Source of the DNA: Lodderomyces elongisporus
Taxonomy: Eukaryota; Ascomycota; Pichiomycetes; Serinales; Debaryomycetaceae
Assembly: GCF_030384665.1 (NCBI RefSeq)
Contig: NC_083673.1
Coordinates: 1-64,000, forward strand
Reading direction: 5' to 3'
Length of the DNA: 64,000 nucleotides
Of this stretch, positions 21,067 through 32,334 are shown piece after piece (the first letter of the stretch is position 1; each line of letters begins with the position of its first letter). A program made the position numbers and the translations under genes. Below the pieces are notes generated by a model, which searched no databases, had not been told where the DNA came from, and saw only the letters and a list, made by a program, of their open reading frames with translations.

Positions 21067-24000
21067 GTCCAAGGCAGCACAAGTTATGGAGGTAGAGGTT
21101 ATTCCTAAGAGTACAGTCACTAGTAACTCTAGAGAAAATACCCACCACGAACGATTACCGACAGAAGTGATGCAATCTAATTCTCATATAATGTCTGATT
21201 CAATAGATGAAGTGATTAAACCCGGACCCATCATGATTGATGACGTCCCGGTTTACTTGGTGCACGCAGCCAATGCTCAATCTGCTAAGAAGGTAGTGAA
21301 GGATTGGACTGCGAAGAAAGCCCATCTCCCTAGCTCGCGAAAAGATGCTCACAATAAGTTGAAGGCTGATAAGGTGAAACAGCAACTCAATGCAGCAGTT
21401 AGACAACGGCAGGAGATGGAGAGAGTGGAGCGTGAAAGCGCACCTAGCCCTGTAACAGAGCAATCTATGCAGGAGTCCCGACGGGAATTAGACACTGAGT
21501 CCCCGCCGATCGGAGAGCAGTCTCCACCCTATGACTCACATTTACCATTCCTGGAACTCCAGTTTCCAGATGAAAACATAGACGTAGACCCAGACTACGA
21601 GTATGAAGAACCTAGCTCGGCTGGTATTCGGTTCGAACCCTCCGCACTGACAATGGATAGGGAATTAGAAAACCTAGCCATGGAGGACACCGTAGATCCT
21701 GATGAAGAGTTAAAGTTATTCCTATCCGAAGGAAAAGGAATTGAACAGACTTCTACGCCACCGGAGAATGGAAACATGATGAGTCACCCTCAAGAAGAAG
21801 TGCCTAAGGTGAAATCTGACGTTGTTGTTAATGAACCACTTAATGAGGAACAGGCAAATGCTACCGCTGATGATGGAGTTGACTCCCCAGTGGCTGACGA
21901 TTCAATTAAACTCTTTAGTGTCGAAGACATCTTGAGAGAGAATCAGCTAGATGAGCTTGCCAAATTAAGTGCAACGTCCGACCAACCACACCACCTTGCT
22001 GACGATTCCACTGATCCACAGCGGAAAAGTCAGCGCCGAGTACGTACTAGTAAATTGACCATACTAGACAAACAGGCTGCATTCAAAGATGCCATGAAAC
22101 ATAACTTCTTCGTGTTTATGGATCTTTCGAAGTATTTGGGAATGCACGATGATGCTCGAGCCATGATGAGAGAAAGTACTAAAGCTATGTTGGTTGACAG
22201 AGATGTTTTGCAGAAAGCCCTTAAGGATGGTATTGCCAAGTTCAAGAAGAAACCAGTTGTTACTGAAGTAAATCTGACGACCACTTCGACAGGCTACCAC
22301 CAACCAGGGGTCACTCAAGAACTACTCTGTTTCCCCGCATCCATACATGGCCGTAGGATAGAAATGAAATACGACACCGCGGCCCAGTTGAGTTTGATCA
22401 ACCCGCAAACACTAAAAGGGTTACCAATTAAGCCTTTTCCCTTGAGCCAGCCAGTATTTGTTCAAGGTGTTAATAATGACACCAAAGCAATTACTCAGGG
22501 AGTGTTTTTAGATGTTACTGTCCATTTCATCTCCTTACCTGCAATCCTCTATTTGCACGAGCAAATTCCTGTTGGTCAGGTACTACTCGGGTTGCCATTC
22601 CAAGATGCGCACAAACTCTCCATTGGGTTTACTGATGATGGTGATAAACGAGAGTTACGTTTCCGCGCGAATGGCAACATTCATAAATTCCCTATTCGTT
22701 ACGATGGGGATTCTAACTACCACATCGATTCATTTCCAACTGTCCAAGTGAGTCAAACCGTCGTCATTCCTCCCCTTTCAGAGATGCTTCGACCTGCATT
22801 TACCGGGTCTAGGGCGAGCGAAGATGATATTCGGTATTTCGTGGACCAATGTGCTGAGGTGTCTGATGTCTTCTACATTAAAGGTGGAGACCCTGGCAGA
22901 CTTAAGCCTGAAATACACCCTCCCGTTCGTATCAACTTGCGAGATCCGAATGTTCACTGGCGGATGAAATCGATCCCATTAGGATCTAAACGTACCGCTG
23001 CAGTAGAGATTCTCCAAGAAATGATACGACAGGGGCAATTGGTCTATAGTGATGCGACTTATCGGAACCCATGGTTTCTCATAAGTAAGAAGGATGGAAG
23101 GCATCGATTGTTGATTGACCTTCGGGAACTCAACAAAAATGTGGAGTTGGAAGGGGGTCACCCACTCTCCGTGGATGATCTCACTACAGAGATTAGTGGT
23201 TGTTGGTTTATAAGTACTATTGATGTGCAGAATGCGTATTTTCAAATACCATTGGATGCTGCTACTAGCGATGTTACCAGTTTTAACAGCCCGTTAGGTT
23301 TGTTGAAGTATGCTGTCCTTCCTCAAGGATATATCAATTCAGTAAGTGAGTTTAGTTCTATCTTACAAAAGATTTTGAGCCCAGTTGCGAAGGATGTGAT
23401 GTGTTTTATTGACGACATTGCCATCGTGGGTCCCAAAGTAGATGAACTTACCGACTCACTGGTTCGAGAACACCTAGATAAGATTGTCGAAGTGTTCCGT
23501 CTTCTAACCAATGCTGGCTTGAAGATTAACCCTGCGAAGTTAAAGATCGCTGTACCTGAATGTGATTTTCTTGGATACCATATTTCACCTGCAGGGAAAA
23601 CGTTAATTAGGGGTCAAGTGGATGCATTATTGAATTACCCACTCCCTAACACGGTCAAACAGCTAGAAAGTTTCCTTGGCTTGGTCAATTATTACCGACA
23701 GTTGATTGTAGGGCATGCTGAGTTGACTGCTCCCCTCTACAACTTAGTCAATCAAGCAAGGAAGGAACCCAAGCATCAGATTCATTGGGATCCTACAACT
23801 AAGCGGTTTTTCCACCAAATCATCACAGTACTAACCAACCAACCGATTCTCCAACCCCTTAATTTTAAGGACCTCATTACTGTCCACACTGATGCTTCGA
23901 CAGACTCTTGGGGTGGTGTGTTGCAAAACACCAATGCGGCTGGAGAATCGAAACTAGTCCTGTGCTATTCTGGAAAGTTCCATGGTTCTGAAAAGAACTA

Positions 24001-25618
24001 TACTATTTACGAAAAGGAACTTTTCAGTATTTATAAGACGTTTGATGCAATCCATCCACTCTTGTTTGGATTTACTGGGGTCATTCATTTGTACTGTGAC
24101 AACAAAGCTCTTGTCCTTGTGATGAATAAACCACTCGATAATTCACACTTTGTAAATCGGGTTTACAAATGGTTGAACTTCATCAGGACCTTCAACTATC
24201 AGATCCATCACATTGATGGACTGAAAAACATCATTGCCGATGCTCTTAGCCGATGCCACACGTCTACTCCGCAGACTGATCATTATGAGGTCAGAGAAGC
24301 TATTGCCGAGTTTAGGGCGAAGTTGGATCCTAAAGTACTAGCAGAAGTTAATGTTGTTACCATTGAAGCTGAGCCTAATAACAGTTATAAGAAGATCCCA
24401 CTTCAAGCGCTTAGAAAGTACCTTGAGGCACGTACCATTCCCGTTTCGCACAACGCACCTGCTGACGCCAGACGTTTCATCAACCGCGCACTAGAGTTCT
24501 ATTTACATGATGGAATCCTTTACAAGTTAGGTCGGACCGGTTCATACACTCGACGCGTCGTTTATGAGAACAATCAGGTTGAACACATATTCAATCTTGC
24601 TCATAGAGATCGTGGTCACCCAGGAGTTGAGACTACGTTCAATCTAATAAATACTGGATTCTACATTCCGAACCTCTATCGCAGACTTGCCGACTATATC
24701 AAACGGTGTGTTTATTGTCAAAAGGACCAACCTGCAACTAGGCAGCGGGATCCATTGTACTTGAACTACCCGGCTGGTATGTTTCATACAATCGTCTGTG
24801 ACTGCGTTAAGCTCCGTGACGCTACTGTTGTCGTTGCACGTGACGAATTTCTGGGATGGCCCGAAGCTCAGGTTTTACCAAAGGTTACTGCAGAGGCAGT
24901 AGCCGACTTTATTTATTCAAACTTTATTGCTCGTGTAGGAACCTTTAGTGTTTTGAAAACCGACAATGGTCGTGAATTTCACAATGAGGTCCTCCAGCAA
25001 TTGCTCTCAAATTATGGCATTTCTCCATCTTATTCTGTACCGTACCATCCGCAGGGGAATGGGATGATCGAAGCGTCGCACAAACGACTTATCAGATTCA
25101 TCAAACTGGTTCCAGAGAATAAGAATTTGAGCAAAGTTTTGAATGCTGCATTGTGGGTGGATCGTACTACGGTTCGTAAACGTACGGGATTCACACCACA
25201 ATACTTGGTTTTTGGATTTGAAGGTAATAATCTGCTCCAATCATTGATGCAAACACCATCTGATATACAACAATACACGGAGGACGAACTATTCAAGTTC
25301 CGCGTTGGTCAGTTTTATTTCCGTAAACAACAGGAAGACTCTGCTAAGGAAACTCAACGCCGCGATCGGGATCATCAGAAGGAAGTTTTTGACAAACGTT
25401 ATGACACTAATATACCGATCAAGAAAGGAGACTTAGTCTTAGTTTACGATGCTGCTACCAACAAGATGGGCTTGAATTGGTCGGGTCCTTTCGTTGTCCG
25501 GAAGGTGCTGTCGAGGATTTACTATCTTAGTAACCTCCAAGGCATTCCCATGAAACGTCAGTATACTAGGGAGATGTTGAAACCGTTTGTTGCCGCTCCG
25601 CTTAGTACTACAAAATGA
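21035..25618 (+). CDS. pol: Pol polyprotein (PR-RT-RNaseH-IN) of the Ty3/gypsy element
   Basis: From the ATG at 21035 the frame encodes 1527 residues, though it is probably expressed as a gag-pol fusion by a +1 shift. Residues 1-440 are charged and mostly disordered, with no domain recognised. The protease has D447-T448-A449 (the usual third residue is Gly) and VLLGLPF near 510. The reverse transcriptase includes LPQGYINS and the catalytic FIDD (D793, D794). RNase H has D953, E995, CDNK and the ADALSR motif. Integrase has an HHCC zinc module (GHPGVETT to CVYC) and a DD35E core at D1256, D1310 and E1346, then a GPF/Y module (WSGPFVV) near the end. The CUG codon at 24851 falls where integrases usually have Ser, which fits CUG-Ser decoding. 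Confidence 0.95.
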   Translation: MRGIARPQQSKSKAAQVMEVEVIPKSTVTSNSRENTHHERLPTEVMQSNSHIMSDSIDEVIKPGPIMIDDVPVYLVHAANAQSAKKVVKDWTAKKAHLPSSRKDAHNKLKADKVKQQLNAAVRQRQEMERVERESAPSPVTEQSMQESRRELDTESPPIGEQSPPYDSHLPFLELQFPDENIDVDPDYEYEEPSSAGIRFEPSALTMDRELENLAMEDTVDPDEELKLFLSEGKGIEQTSTPPENGNMMSHPQEEVPKVKSDVVVNEPLNEEQANATADDGVDSPVADDSIKLFSVEDILRENQLDELAKLSATSDQPHHLADDSTDPQRKSQRRVRTSKLTILDKQAAFKDAMKHNFFVFMDLSKYLGMHDDARAMMRESTKAMLVDRDVLQKALKDGIAKFKKKPVVTEVNLTTTSTGYHQPGVTQELLCFPASIHGRRIEMKYDTAAQLSLINPQTLKGLPIKPFPLSQPVFVQGVNNDTKAITQGVFLDVTVHFISLPAILYLHEQIPVGQVLLGLPFQDAHKLSIGFTDDGDKRELRFRANGNIHKFPIRYDGDSNYHIDSFPTVQVSQTVVIPPLSEMLRPAFTGSRASEDDIRYFVDQCAEVSDVFYIKGGDPGRLKPEIHPPVRINLRDPNVHWRMKSIPLGSKRTAAVEILQEMIRQGQLVYSDATYRNPWFLISKKDGRHRLLIDLRELNKNVELEGGHPLSVDDLTTEISGCWFISTIDVQNAYFQIPLDAATSDVTSFNSPLGLLKYAVLPQGYINSVSEFSSILQKILSPVAKDVMCFIDDIAIVGPKVDELTDSLVREHLDKIVEVFRLLTNAGLKINPAKLKIAVPECDFLGYHISPAGKTLIRGQVDALLNYPLPNTVKQLESFLGLVNYYRQLIVGHAELTAPLYNLVNQARKEPKHQIHWDPTTKRFFHQIITVLTNQPILQPLNFKDLITVHTDASTDSWGGVLQNTNAAGESKLVLCYSGKFHGSEKNYTIYEKELFSIYKTFDAIHPLLFGFTGVIHLYCDNKALVLVMNKPLDNSHFVNRVYKWLNFIRTFNYQIHHIDGLKNIIADALSRCHTSTPQTDHYEVREAIAEFRAKLDPKVLAEVNVVTIEAEPNNSYKKIPLQALRKYLEARTIPVSHNAPADARRFINRALEFYLHDGILYKLGRTGSYTRRVVYENNQVEHIFNLAHRDRGHPGVETTFNLINTGFYIPNLYRRLADYIKRCVYCQKDQPATRQRDPLYLNYPAGMFHTIVCDCVKLRDATVVVARDEFLGWPEAQVLPKVTAEAVADFIYSNFIARVGTFSVLKTDNGREFHNEVLQQLLSNYGISPSYSVPYHPQGNGMIEASHKRLIRFIKLVPENKNLSKVLNAALWVDRTTVRKRTGFTPQYLVFGFEGNNLLQSLMQTPSDIQQYTEDELFKFRVGQFYFRKQQEDSAKETQRRDRDHQKEVFDKRYDTNIPIKKGDLVLVYDAATNKMGLNWSGPFVVRKVLSRIYYLSNLQGIPMKRQYTREMLKPFVAAPLSTTK
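21037..21043 (+). other. Putative +1 programmed frameshift heptamer GCG-AGG-C
   Basis: In the gag frame the codons read GCG AGG, followed by C, inside the gag/pol overlap (pol frame open from 21029; gag stops at 21066). Ty3 of Saccharomyces shifts +1 at GCG-AGU-U and Ty1 at CUU-AGG-C, so this heptamer combines a Ty3-like P-site codon with a Ty1-like slow A-site codon. Pol lies exactly +1 to gag. Function is inferred from frame and position. Confidence 0.68.
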
Positions 25619-25631
25619 TTTTCTACTTTGC

Positions 25632-25642
25632 AGGGGGGGAGG
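25632..25642 (+). other. Second (upstream) polypurine tract copy
   Basis: AGGGGGGGAGG here is identical to the 11 bases at 25742-25752 and lies exactly 110 bp upstream. It begins 14 bases after the pol stop. It could be a duplicated or auxiliary plus-strand priming site. Confidence 0.6.
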
Positions 25643-25739
25643 CCACAACGGTTATCATCAATTTGTACAGTTATTTTACCTCAAATCAATTTTTTCCGAA
25701 ATGCAATGAAAATAAGGCCGTATCGCTCATTCAGACTCT

Positions 25740-25753
25740 GAAGGGGGGGAGGA
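25740..25753 (+). other. Polypurine tract (plus-strand primer site)
   Basis: A 14-base run of purines (GAAGGGGGGGAGGA) ends immediately before the TGTCACA start of the 3' LTR, the standard position for plus-strand priming in LTR retroelements. Confidence 0.9.
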
Positions 25754-26207
25754 TGTCACAGTGCGACACACATTGGACGCTCTGTGCCCTCGTTTCCGCT
25801 AAGTGAATATTTGGAGAATATTGCACGACATAGGAAACTTGAAACTTCAAACAAGATGAGTTTATATAAATAGGAACGAGAAGTGGTAAAATTAACTTAT
25901 CACTATTATATAGAAATATCGGTAAAATATAGATTTTATACGGTCAACTACATTGAACACAAATCACTAGGTGAACGTGCAGAGTGTATACTCTCACGAT
26001 TCTCCTTACTAGTGACTTTGTATGAGACAATTTACTCTCTTAACTTATGAGCATTGAGACCTTTATAGGTGCGATCATTGACAATTACACTTAGTTGGAA
26101 TATAGCCTATCAAGTCACGAACTCAAACCGCTGGTATCGGTGAGCTACCAGCTCAAACCGATGCTCAGCAGTCGTACACTTGTTACTTGTGACAGTGCTA
26201 TGCGACA
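25754..26207 (+). repeat. 3' LTR
   Basis: This copy matches the 5' LTR in length (454 bp) and, as far as can be read, in sequence. It starts TGTCACAG, ends TGCGACA, and is followed by the AATAG target duplication. The polypurine tract abuts its left end. Confidence 0.97.
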
Positions 26208-28360
26208 AATAGGATGTTTATTTTTATTCTAACAGTGCAAAACAAAAAGGTTAGAGAATGAATATTATAGCGAGATGCTTTGTGATGACCTTTTATGGAT
26301 ACGAGACAAGAAAGTTGAATTGGTTGGCTTTTGTTTTAATGTTTAATTTATGATTAATTATTTTTTTATTTAGGCACCAGTACAGATACTATCGAGCAGC
26401 AGAATAAAAAAAAAAGAAAACGATGCGTAAATCCGTGGTGATTCGACAATTCCTTTTTGAGTCCAACCAAACAGAAAAGGAAAAGAAAAATAGCTATGAC
26501 GTCTGTGTGTGTGTGTGTGTGTGTCTGAAACCTGTCTTTTAATAATATAGAGAATAAAGAAGTTTCTCCGTCTCTTTTTTTTCTTTTGATTTCACTTTAC
26601 ATTTACATTCTGCTTTCATTCCAATCCTTTTCTGATTTGTGATTTTCCAGGGTGTGTTTGTGGTATGATTTAGTTTAGTTTAGTTAGCTAGGTAGTCAGT
26701 TAGCTAGCTAGGTAAGCAAGCAAAGTATAGTTTCCAGGGAAGAAGCTAAAAAGAAAAAGGACTCTATATTTTTTTATTTTACTGTGTTTTGGAATAGAAA
26801 AAATAGATTAGGGACTCTGCTCACTCAACTCAAGAATGAGCAAAGGTTAATTTTTCTTTTTTTTAAGGTAGTTTTCCTGTTTTCAATTGCTGCTGCTATT
26901 ACTCTTGCTCTCGTGGGCTACTTGTTTACTTGTTTGTCAAAGCAATAGAATCAATAAAAGTTAAGTTATGCTAGTGTGTCTCTAGTGACAAAACTGCAAA
27001 AAAAAAAAAAAGCTTGTTGTTTCGTGTGTTGATGCGTGTGTGTGTATGTAAAGATGTAGAAGTGGGGAAGGAGGGGGGAAGACAAGACAACGGAAAGGTT
27101 CTGGAAGACAATAGCTCCTGCAGAAGCTAAATTGGATACAAGAATTCTAAAGACAGTAAAAGTAAAGTAAAGAAAATTGAAGAAAAGTGAAGAAAAAGAA
27201 AAAGAAAACAAAAACCAAAATGCTTAGTCTAATCTGTAACAAATTGCGCTTTGATCGAGACCATTGGATAGCAATCAGTGGTGGACAAAAGAAAAAAAAA
27301 AAACAACTATTGTCTTTTAAAATGGCCAAACTTTAACCTTGAAATTACTGTGAGATGCCAAAGAAACAAAGAAACAAAGTAACAAAGTAACTAAAATGAA
27401 AAAAAAAAGAGGATAAATGGACTTGAGTATGGTTTAGGTTAAATCACAAAACTGTCACTTTTTTTATATTCTTCAAGTCTGGTTTCAGCTTTAGTAAACA
27501 CAAGATAGTTGTATCAGCTTTCTCGACATATTAAAAACAAATTGCCTTTTTATAACAAGTTGAATAGGCTAAAACTTCTTTTTTGCAAATCGACTTAAAG
27601 GAAGAAATAAAAAGATCATCACGTCAAAGTATTTGACACTGCAAATGCTGTTTTTAACAATGTGAATGCTTGAATCAGTTTTAATTTAAAACTTTTTTTT
27701 TGTTGGTAATCAATCTTTGTATATTTAGTCTGGATTCCGGGTATTGGTCCGCGTAGATGCTGAAAGTGTTAAAGCAAAAAAAAACCCAAAAAAAATTTGA
27801 GCAAAAAATGTATTAGTTTCTTTTCCTTCTTCTTCTTCGAGTTCAAGTTCGAGTTCGAGTTTTGAATCGAAATCAACAATAATGTGTCTAAATAATTGCA
27901 TTTAGTTTCATCTAGTTTAAATTGTGGGTTATGATATCAGACTATTTCCCAACTTTGCTGTATCTGGAAAAAGAAAAAAAGAAATATTAGGAGGCAAAGA
28001 GAGTAGATTGAACCTATAAGGCAAACTGATGAAAATGTCTTCCATTCATGTTTCTTATTATCTGTGTGGAAAGAGATGTCTTCTGGCCAGCAAATCGGTG
28101 TAAGTACCCATGTGCGTGTGGGTTTCAGCTGTTACAAGTTGATCAGTCTCTGCAGTTTGCCAATACGGCGTTGAATGAAAAATTCTTAGACTAATACGTT
28201 TTCCTGCCAAGCTAATGCTCTGACACACACTTTTTTTTTTGATCAAACATATACCAAATGTATTCATATATCCACATAGTCACTCACAATAACTCATAAA
28301 CTCTTGCAAACATACCTACACAATATCATTTGTCAGGCATCGGCAAGAAAAGCGTGTGTG

Positions 28361-28362
<2 letters not shown>

Positions 28363-28410
<48 letters not shown>
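28363..28410. repeat. (TG)n microsatellite
   Basis: An uninterrupted TG dinucleotide run of about 24 units, preceded by a shorter GTGTGTG stretch. It lies in the gene-free region upstream of MKC1. Confidence 0.95.
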
Positions 28411-28411
<1 letters not shown>

Positions 28412-31400
28412 ATGTTTACGTGCAAATGTTGAATTTGAGATCATGGGAGTTTACCAACAGAAAAATCATAAAAAAAGAGCATAACGTATAGCGTATGTTC
28501 AGTCTTGTTTGTTGAGTATTAAGAAAAGTACAATAATAACCATTACTGGGCTACAAGTCTCCTAATACGATACTCTTGGATGACTTTTAAGAGTTTGATT
28601 TTTGCTTTTTTTTTTCTTACTTTTCAGTCCTTTAGTATTTGCTAGCCAAATACTTTTAAGCAAGCACATGGTAGAAAATGATGAATAATAATGTATTTTT
28701 TTGTTTGGTTTTCTGTCCTATACAATTAGGCGAATAACTATCGAGCACCGTTTATTATTATCACCTGTTCTCCTTTAATCGCAGTAAAATGGAGGTTTCG
28801 CTTCCTTTTGGTTGAAAAAAATAAAAAAATAAAAAATAAAAAATAAAAAATAAAAAATAAAAAATAAAAATTAAAAAGGACAATGTCACAGGAGAGTAAT
28901 GCACCAGAGGCTATATATCAATCACAACTCGCCAGTGTTGAAGTATGAACTTTTTTTTGCATCCTGTTGGGTCCTGAATGTTTAGGAATTGGGTTTCCGG
29001 TCTCTAGATTGAAAAAAAAAATTGATAACCAATGAACTAAACATCTGCCCGTTATCTCAATTCTCATTAGACTTACTCCTATAGACTTGTTATAGTTTAC
29101 CAGATTTTTTGTTTCATTCTCTCACTCTCATTCTCTCTCTCTCTCTCTCTTTTCTTAACGTCGGATAATCGTTTAAACCAGTAAAGGAGGCAGCAATATG
29201 CTCAAAGAGAAAGCCAAGATGAATGAATTGATACTCCTTGCTTATTCTAAAGCTCTAACTTCTTCTTTATTATTACTTGCTAAAGTTTAAGATATAATAA
29301 TACTAATAAAGAATAAATAAACAAAGAAAGCAGAATAATTTGAGGATGATGAAATGAAATATTCAAATTATTTTTTTTTTCTGGCCATAATATTATACTA
29401 GAAACCAAAGTAAGCATATCCAGCACTACAACTAGCACATAGAAGCATATACATAAACATACGTGTTCTGTTCCTTCTTTTCTCCTTTTCCTTCTTTTCC
29501 TTCCTTTCCTTCTTTGTTCCTTTTCCTTTTCCTTTTCCTTCTTTTTTTGAAGCTGTATGAACTGTTTTATTATACTTTGAGTTTTGAAAGAGACGTTTTT
29601 GTTCGATTGCATCATGTTGCATCAAAGTACATTTATCCAATTCTGACATGACAAACCTACTTTTGCCCGAACAAAAAAAAACCATTTAGTATTGGAAAGA
29701 ATGAAAACTTTACTTTAGATAAACCATGGAATGTAACTTAAGCCTAAATGTATACCTGACACTTTACTTTAAAGTATAAAACTATTGCAATGCACTTGGA
29801 TCTATTCTTCTGTCTAAAGGCAAAGAAAACAAATGACAGAATAAGCTTAGTCTAGAGCAAACGAAGTAACAGGGGTATTTCCATTTCAATAGCTTTTCTT
29901 TGCTAAACCCAGGTGGGGCTGATACAAGCTAAAGCAAGTTAAACATAAAAGAAAAGATACAAGCAAAAAAAAAAAGGTAAAGATAAAATCAATAGTAATT
30001 ATAATAATAGATAAGTAAACTTGGTATTTCAAACATTACGGTACGGAGTAAAGTTTCAAAATGAAGAAAAAAAAAAAAAAGGAGAAGAAAAAAGTTGAAG
30101 GAAAGTTGTTTTTCTAAGTATAAAGACAAGCACGGCGGTCGATTCAAACACAGTTTTATCATTGCTCTTGGTAAATTCAAAACTCCTCTTTTCTTCTTTT
30201 CTGTTTGTCATTGGCTATAATAGATAGCTTTGTAATGATTGATAATGTTGTTGTTGTTGTGACGACTGATATCTCCGTGATTTTATACACAGCGCTAAAT
30301 TCCTACAATTCTAACTTTGGACCTTGCAATTTAAGTATATTTCCTCTTCCCCAGCTCCCTCTCTTTATAACCATCTCTTGGAATATGTATGTACCATTAT
30401 AGGCATTGAACGGAGATATAACAAAATACCACATGATTGTGGTCCTCCATGTGAACTTATTGTTTATCTTTTATACTTCACAATCCTTAACCAAACATTT
30501 TGGTGGTTTCTACGTTTCCAACTCTGTCTATGTGTTTTTATTTCTTCATCTTTTATATGTATTCAGCCACGAGATAAGCTTATTCCATGCATCATCGCTT
30601 ATAAAACCTATTCTTTATTTAATCATCACCAATTACGCTACCACTTTAGAGAAAAAATTGCAGATACAAAAATATATACTTATGTACATCTTATATCAGT
30701 GTCGTAGCCACACAAGGCTTTAAGGTGCTAGTACTTGACAAGCATTATAACAAAGGCTTTGATGCAATGTAATGCTTGAAAATAGTGAAAGGTAAATAAA
30801 CAAGGTGTACGACTTGAAAACGTCGTGCTGTATAGAGGGCCCCATTTTTACCTGATTCCTCTATTCTTTTTTCTATGTATTTTTATTTTTTGACTTTGTT
30901 TTGAACAAAAATTGTGTTGAAACAAAATATAGGTGCAGACCCAATTTGTAGACACAGACACGACCCAAAAGTGTGAAAACAGGAATGGCCCCACAGGAAC
31001 TGACATACATATCGAATAATACCGTTATCACGATATATCAATCATTCCTTTTTATTCTCTCGTATAATTTAAATAAAGAAGAGAAACCACTATTGCAATT
31101 CAAGGCTATTTTGCTATTTTGTAAACATTCTAAACAGAAACATGTTTTTTAAATAGTTTAGCAAATGCTTAATTATCAGCAAGAAATTAAATCTAGAGAT
31201 GGACCAAAGATAAATAGAAAAATGAAACAACAAATTAGATTGCAAAATTTTACCCAAAGATTGCGTAGAAACCACGTATACCAAACATCTCTTTCTTCTT
31301 TATAGTATGTTTCCACTTCTGTTTCCACCTTTTCACCTTTTCTTTTGCAGATAATAAATATTATGGCAAGGGCCAAAAATAGAACATATCCTAGACAATA

Positions 31401-32313
31401 ACAAAACCACATCTAGCATAACAAATGATTACCAGTAGTTAATCAATTCCTTCTTCTACATCTTCTTCCTTAAAGTGAAATGAGATGAACGGAATAAATT
31501 TTAGAAGCAAGTAAAGAACAAAGAACAGAAACAAAACAGAGACAAAACAGAAACAATGTTTTTTGTTTTCTTTTGAGCCGTATAGTAACAAATGCCTCTT
31601 CCATCGCATTGATATAAAACACATTGCAAACCGTTATGAAACTCCTATTGGTTCCTGTACCCTTTTGCAAAAAAACAACAAAAGGATAAAGAACAAAACG
31701 GAAGAAAAGAAAAACGCCGTGGATGATGAATAAGCGAAGTTATAAAAATTAGAAAAGGGGAAGAAGCTCCTGGGCTATTGTATGACCATCTCTTCTTTCA
31801 CATTCTACTTGTCTATTGTTTGTGAGTGCAAGTGTGAATCTTTATACATTTTGTGTTTGTGTTTGTGTTTGTATTTGTGTTTGGTAGTTGAAATAAATAA
31901 ATAAATAAATAAATAAATAAAATATTGCTATTTTTAAAACAAAACATTTTGACTGAGAAGGAGAGGAAGGGGATCTTCTCGTAAAGCCCCCCCTTCGAAT
32001 CTTCTCCAGAGCCAAAAAAAAATATTCATACATACATTCCTACACTAACAAAACCCCCATCATTGAAACAGACAAAATTAAATAAATTAGAGACCCTTTT
32101 ATTCTTGATCCTAATTAAAGAATATCAACAACAACAACAACAACAACAACTACTACTACTACTGCTACTACAAAGACTTTCGAGGGCACCATTATAAATA
32201 CGGCTGATACATCCCACCCACTTGCCATCTATATTCCTTTTATTTTTTTGTCAAATCATTACTAAATCAGTTTCACTAAATTATCACCACCCTTTATTTT
32301 TTTGTTGCCACTT

Positions 32314-32334
32314 CCCCCCCCCCCCCCACCCCCC
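32314..32334. repeat. Poly-C tract upstream of MKC1
   Basis: Fourteen C, one A and six C occur about 130-150 bp before the MKC1 ATG. The opposite strand is G-rich and could form a quadruplex. It probably lies in the promoter or 5' leader. Confidence 0.85.

Larger units (their letters stand above)
17554..26207 (+). mobile_element. Complete Ty3/gypsy LTR retrotransposon, 8654 bp
   Basis: The element is bounded by two 454-bp LTRs that appear identical by eye and is flanked by a 5-bp direct duplication AATAG (17549-17553 and 26208-26212). Inside, in order, are a primer-binding-site candidate, a 1.3-kb leader, gag with a zinc knuckle, pol with protease, reverse transcriptase, RNase H and integrase, and a polypurine tract touching the 3' LTR. 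Integrase after RT/RNase H defines Ty3/gypsy (Metaviridae) order. Both frames are open, so the copy looks young and potentially mobile. At 8.65 kb it is much longer than Saccharomyces Ty3 (about 5.4 kb). The extra length is the leader and a long region before the protease. No tRNA gene was seen next to the insertion, unlike Ty3. Confidence 0.97.

Noticed and set aside
30324..30723. Two overlapping plus-strand frames of 105-127 codons in the MKC1 upstream desert
   Set aside because: Both start at TTG, overlap out of frame and have AT-driven hydrophobic composition without motifs.
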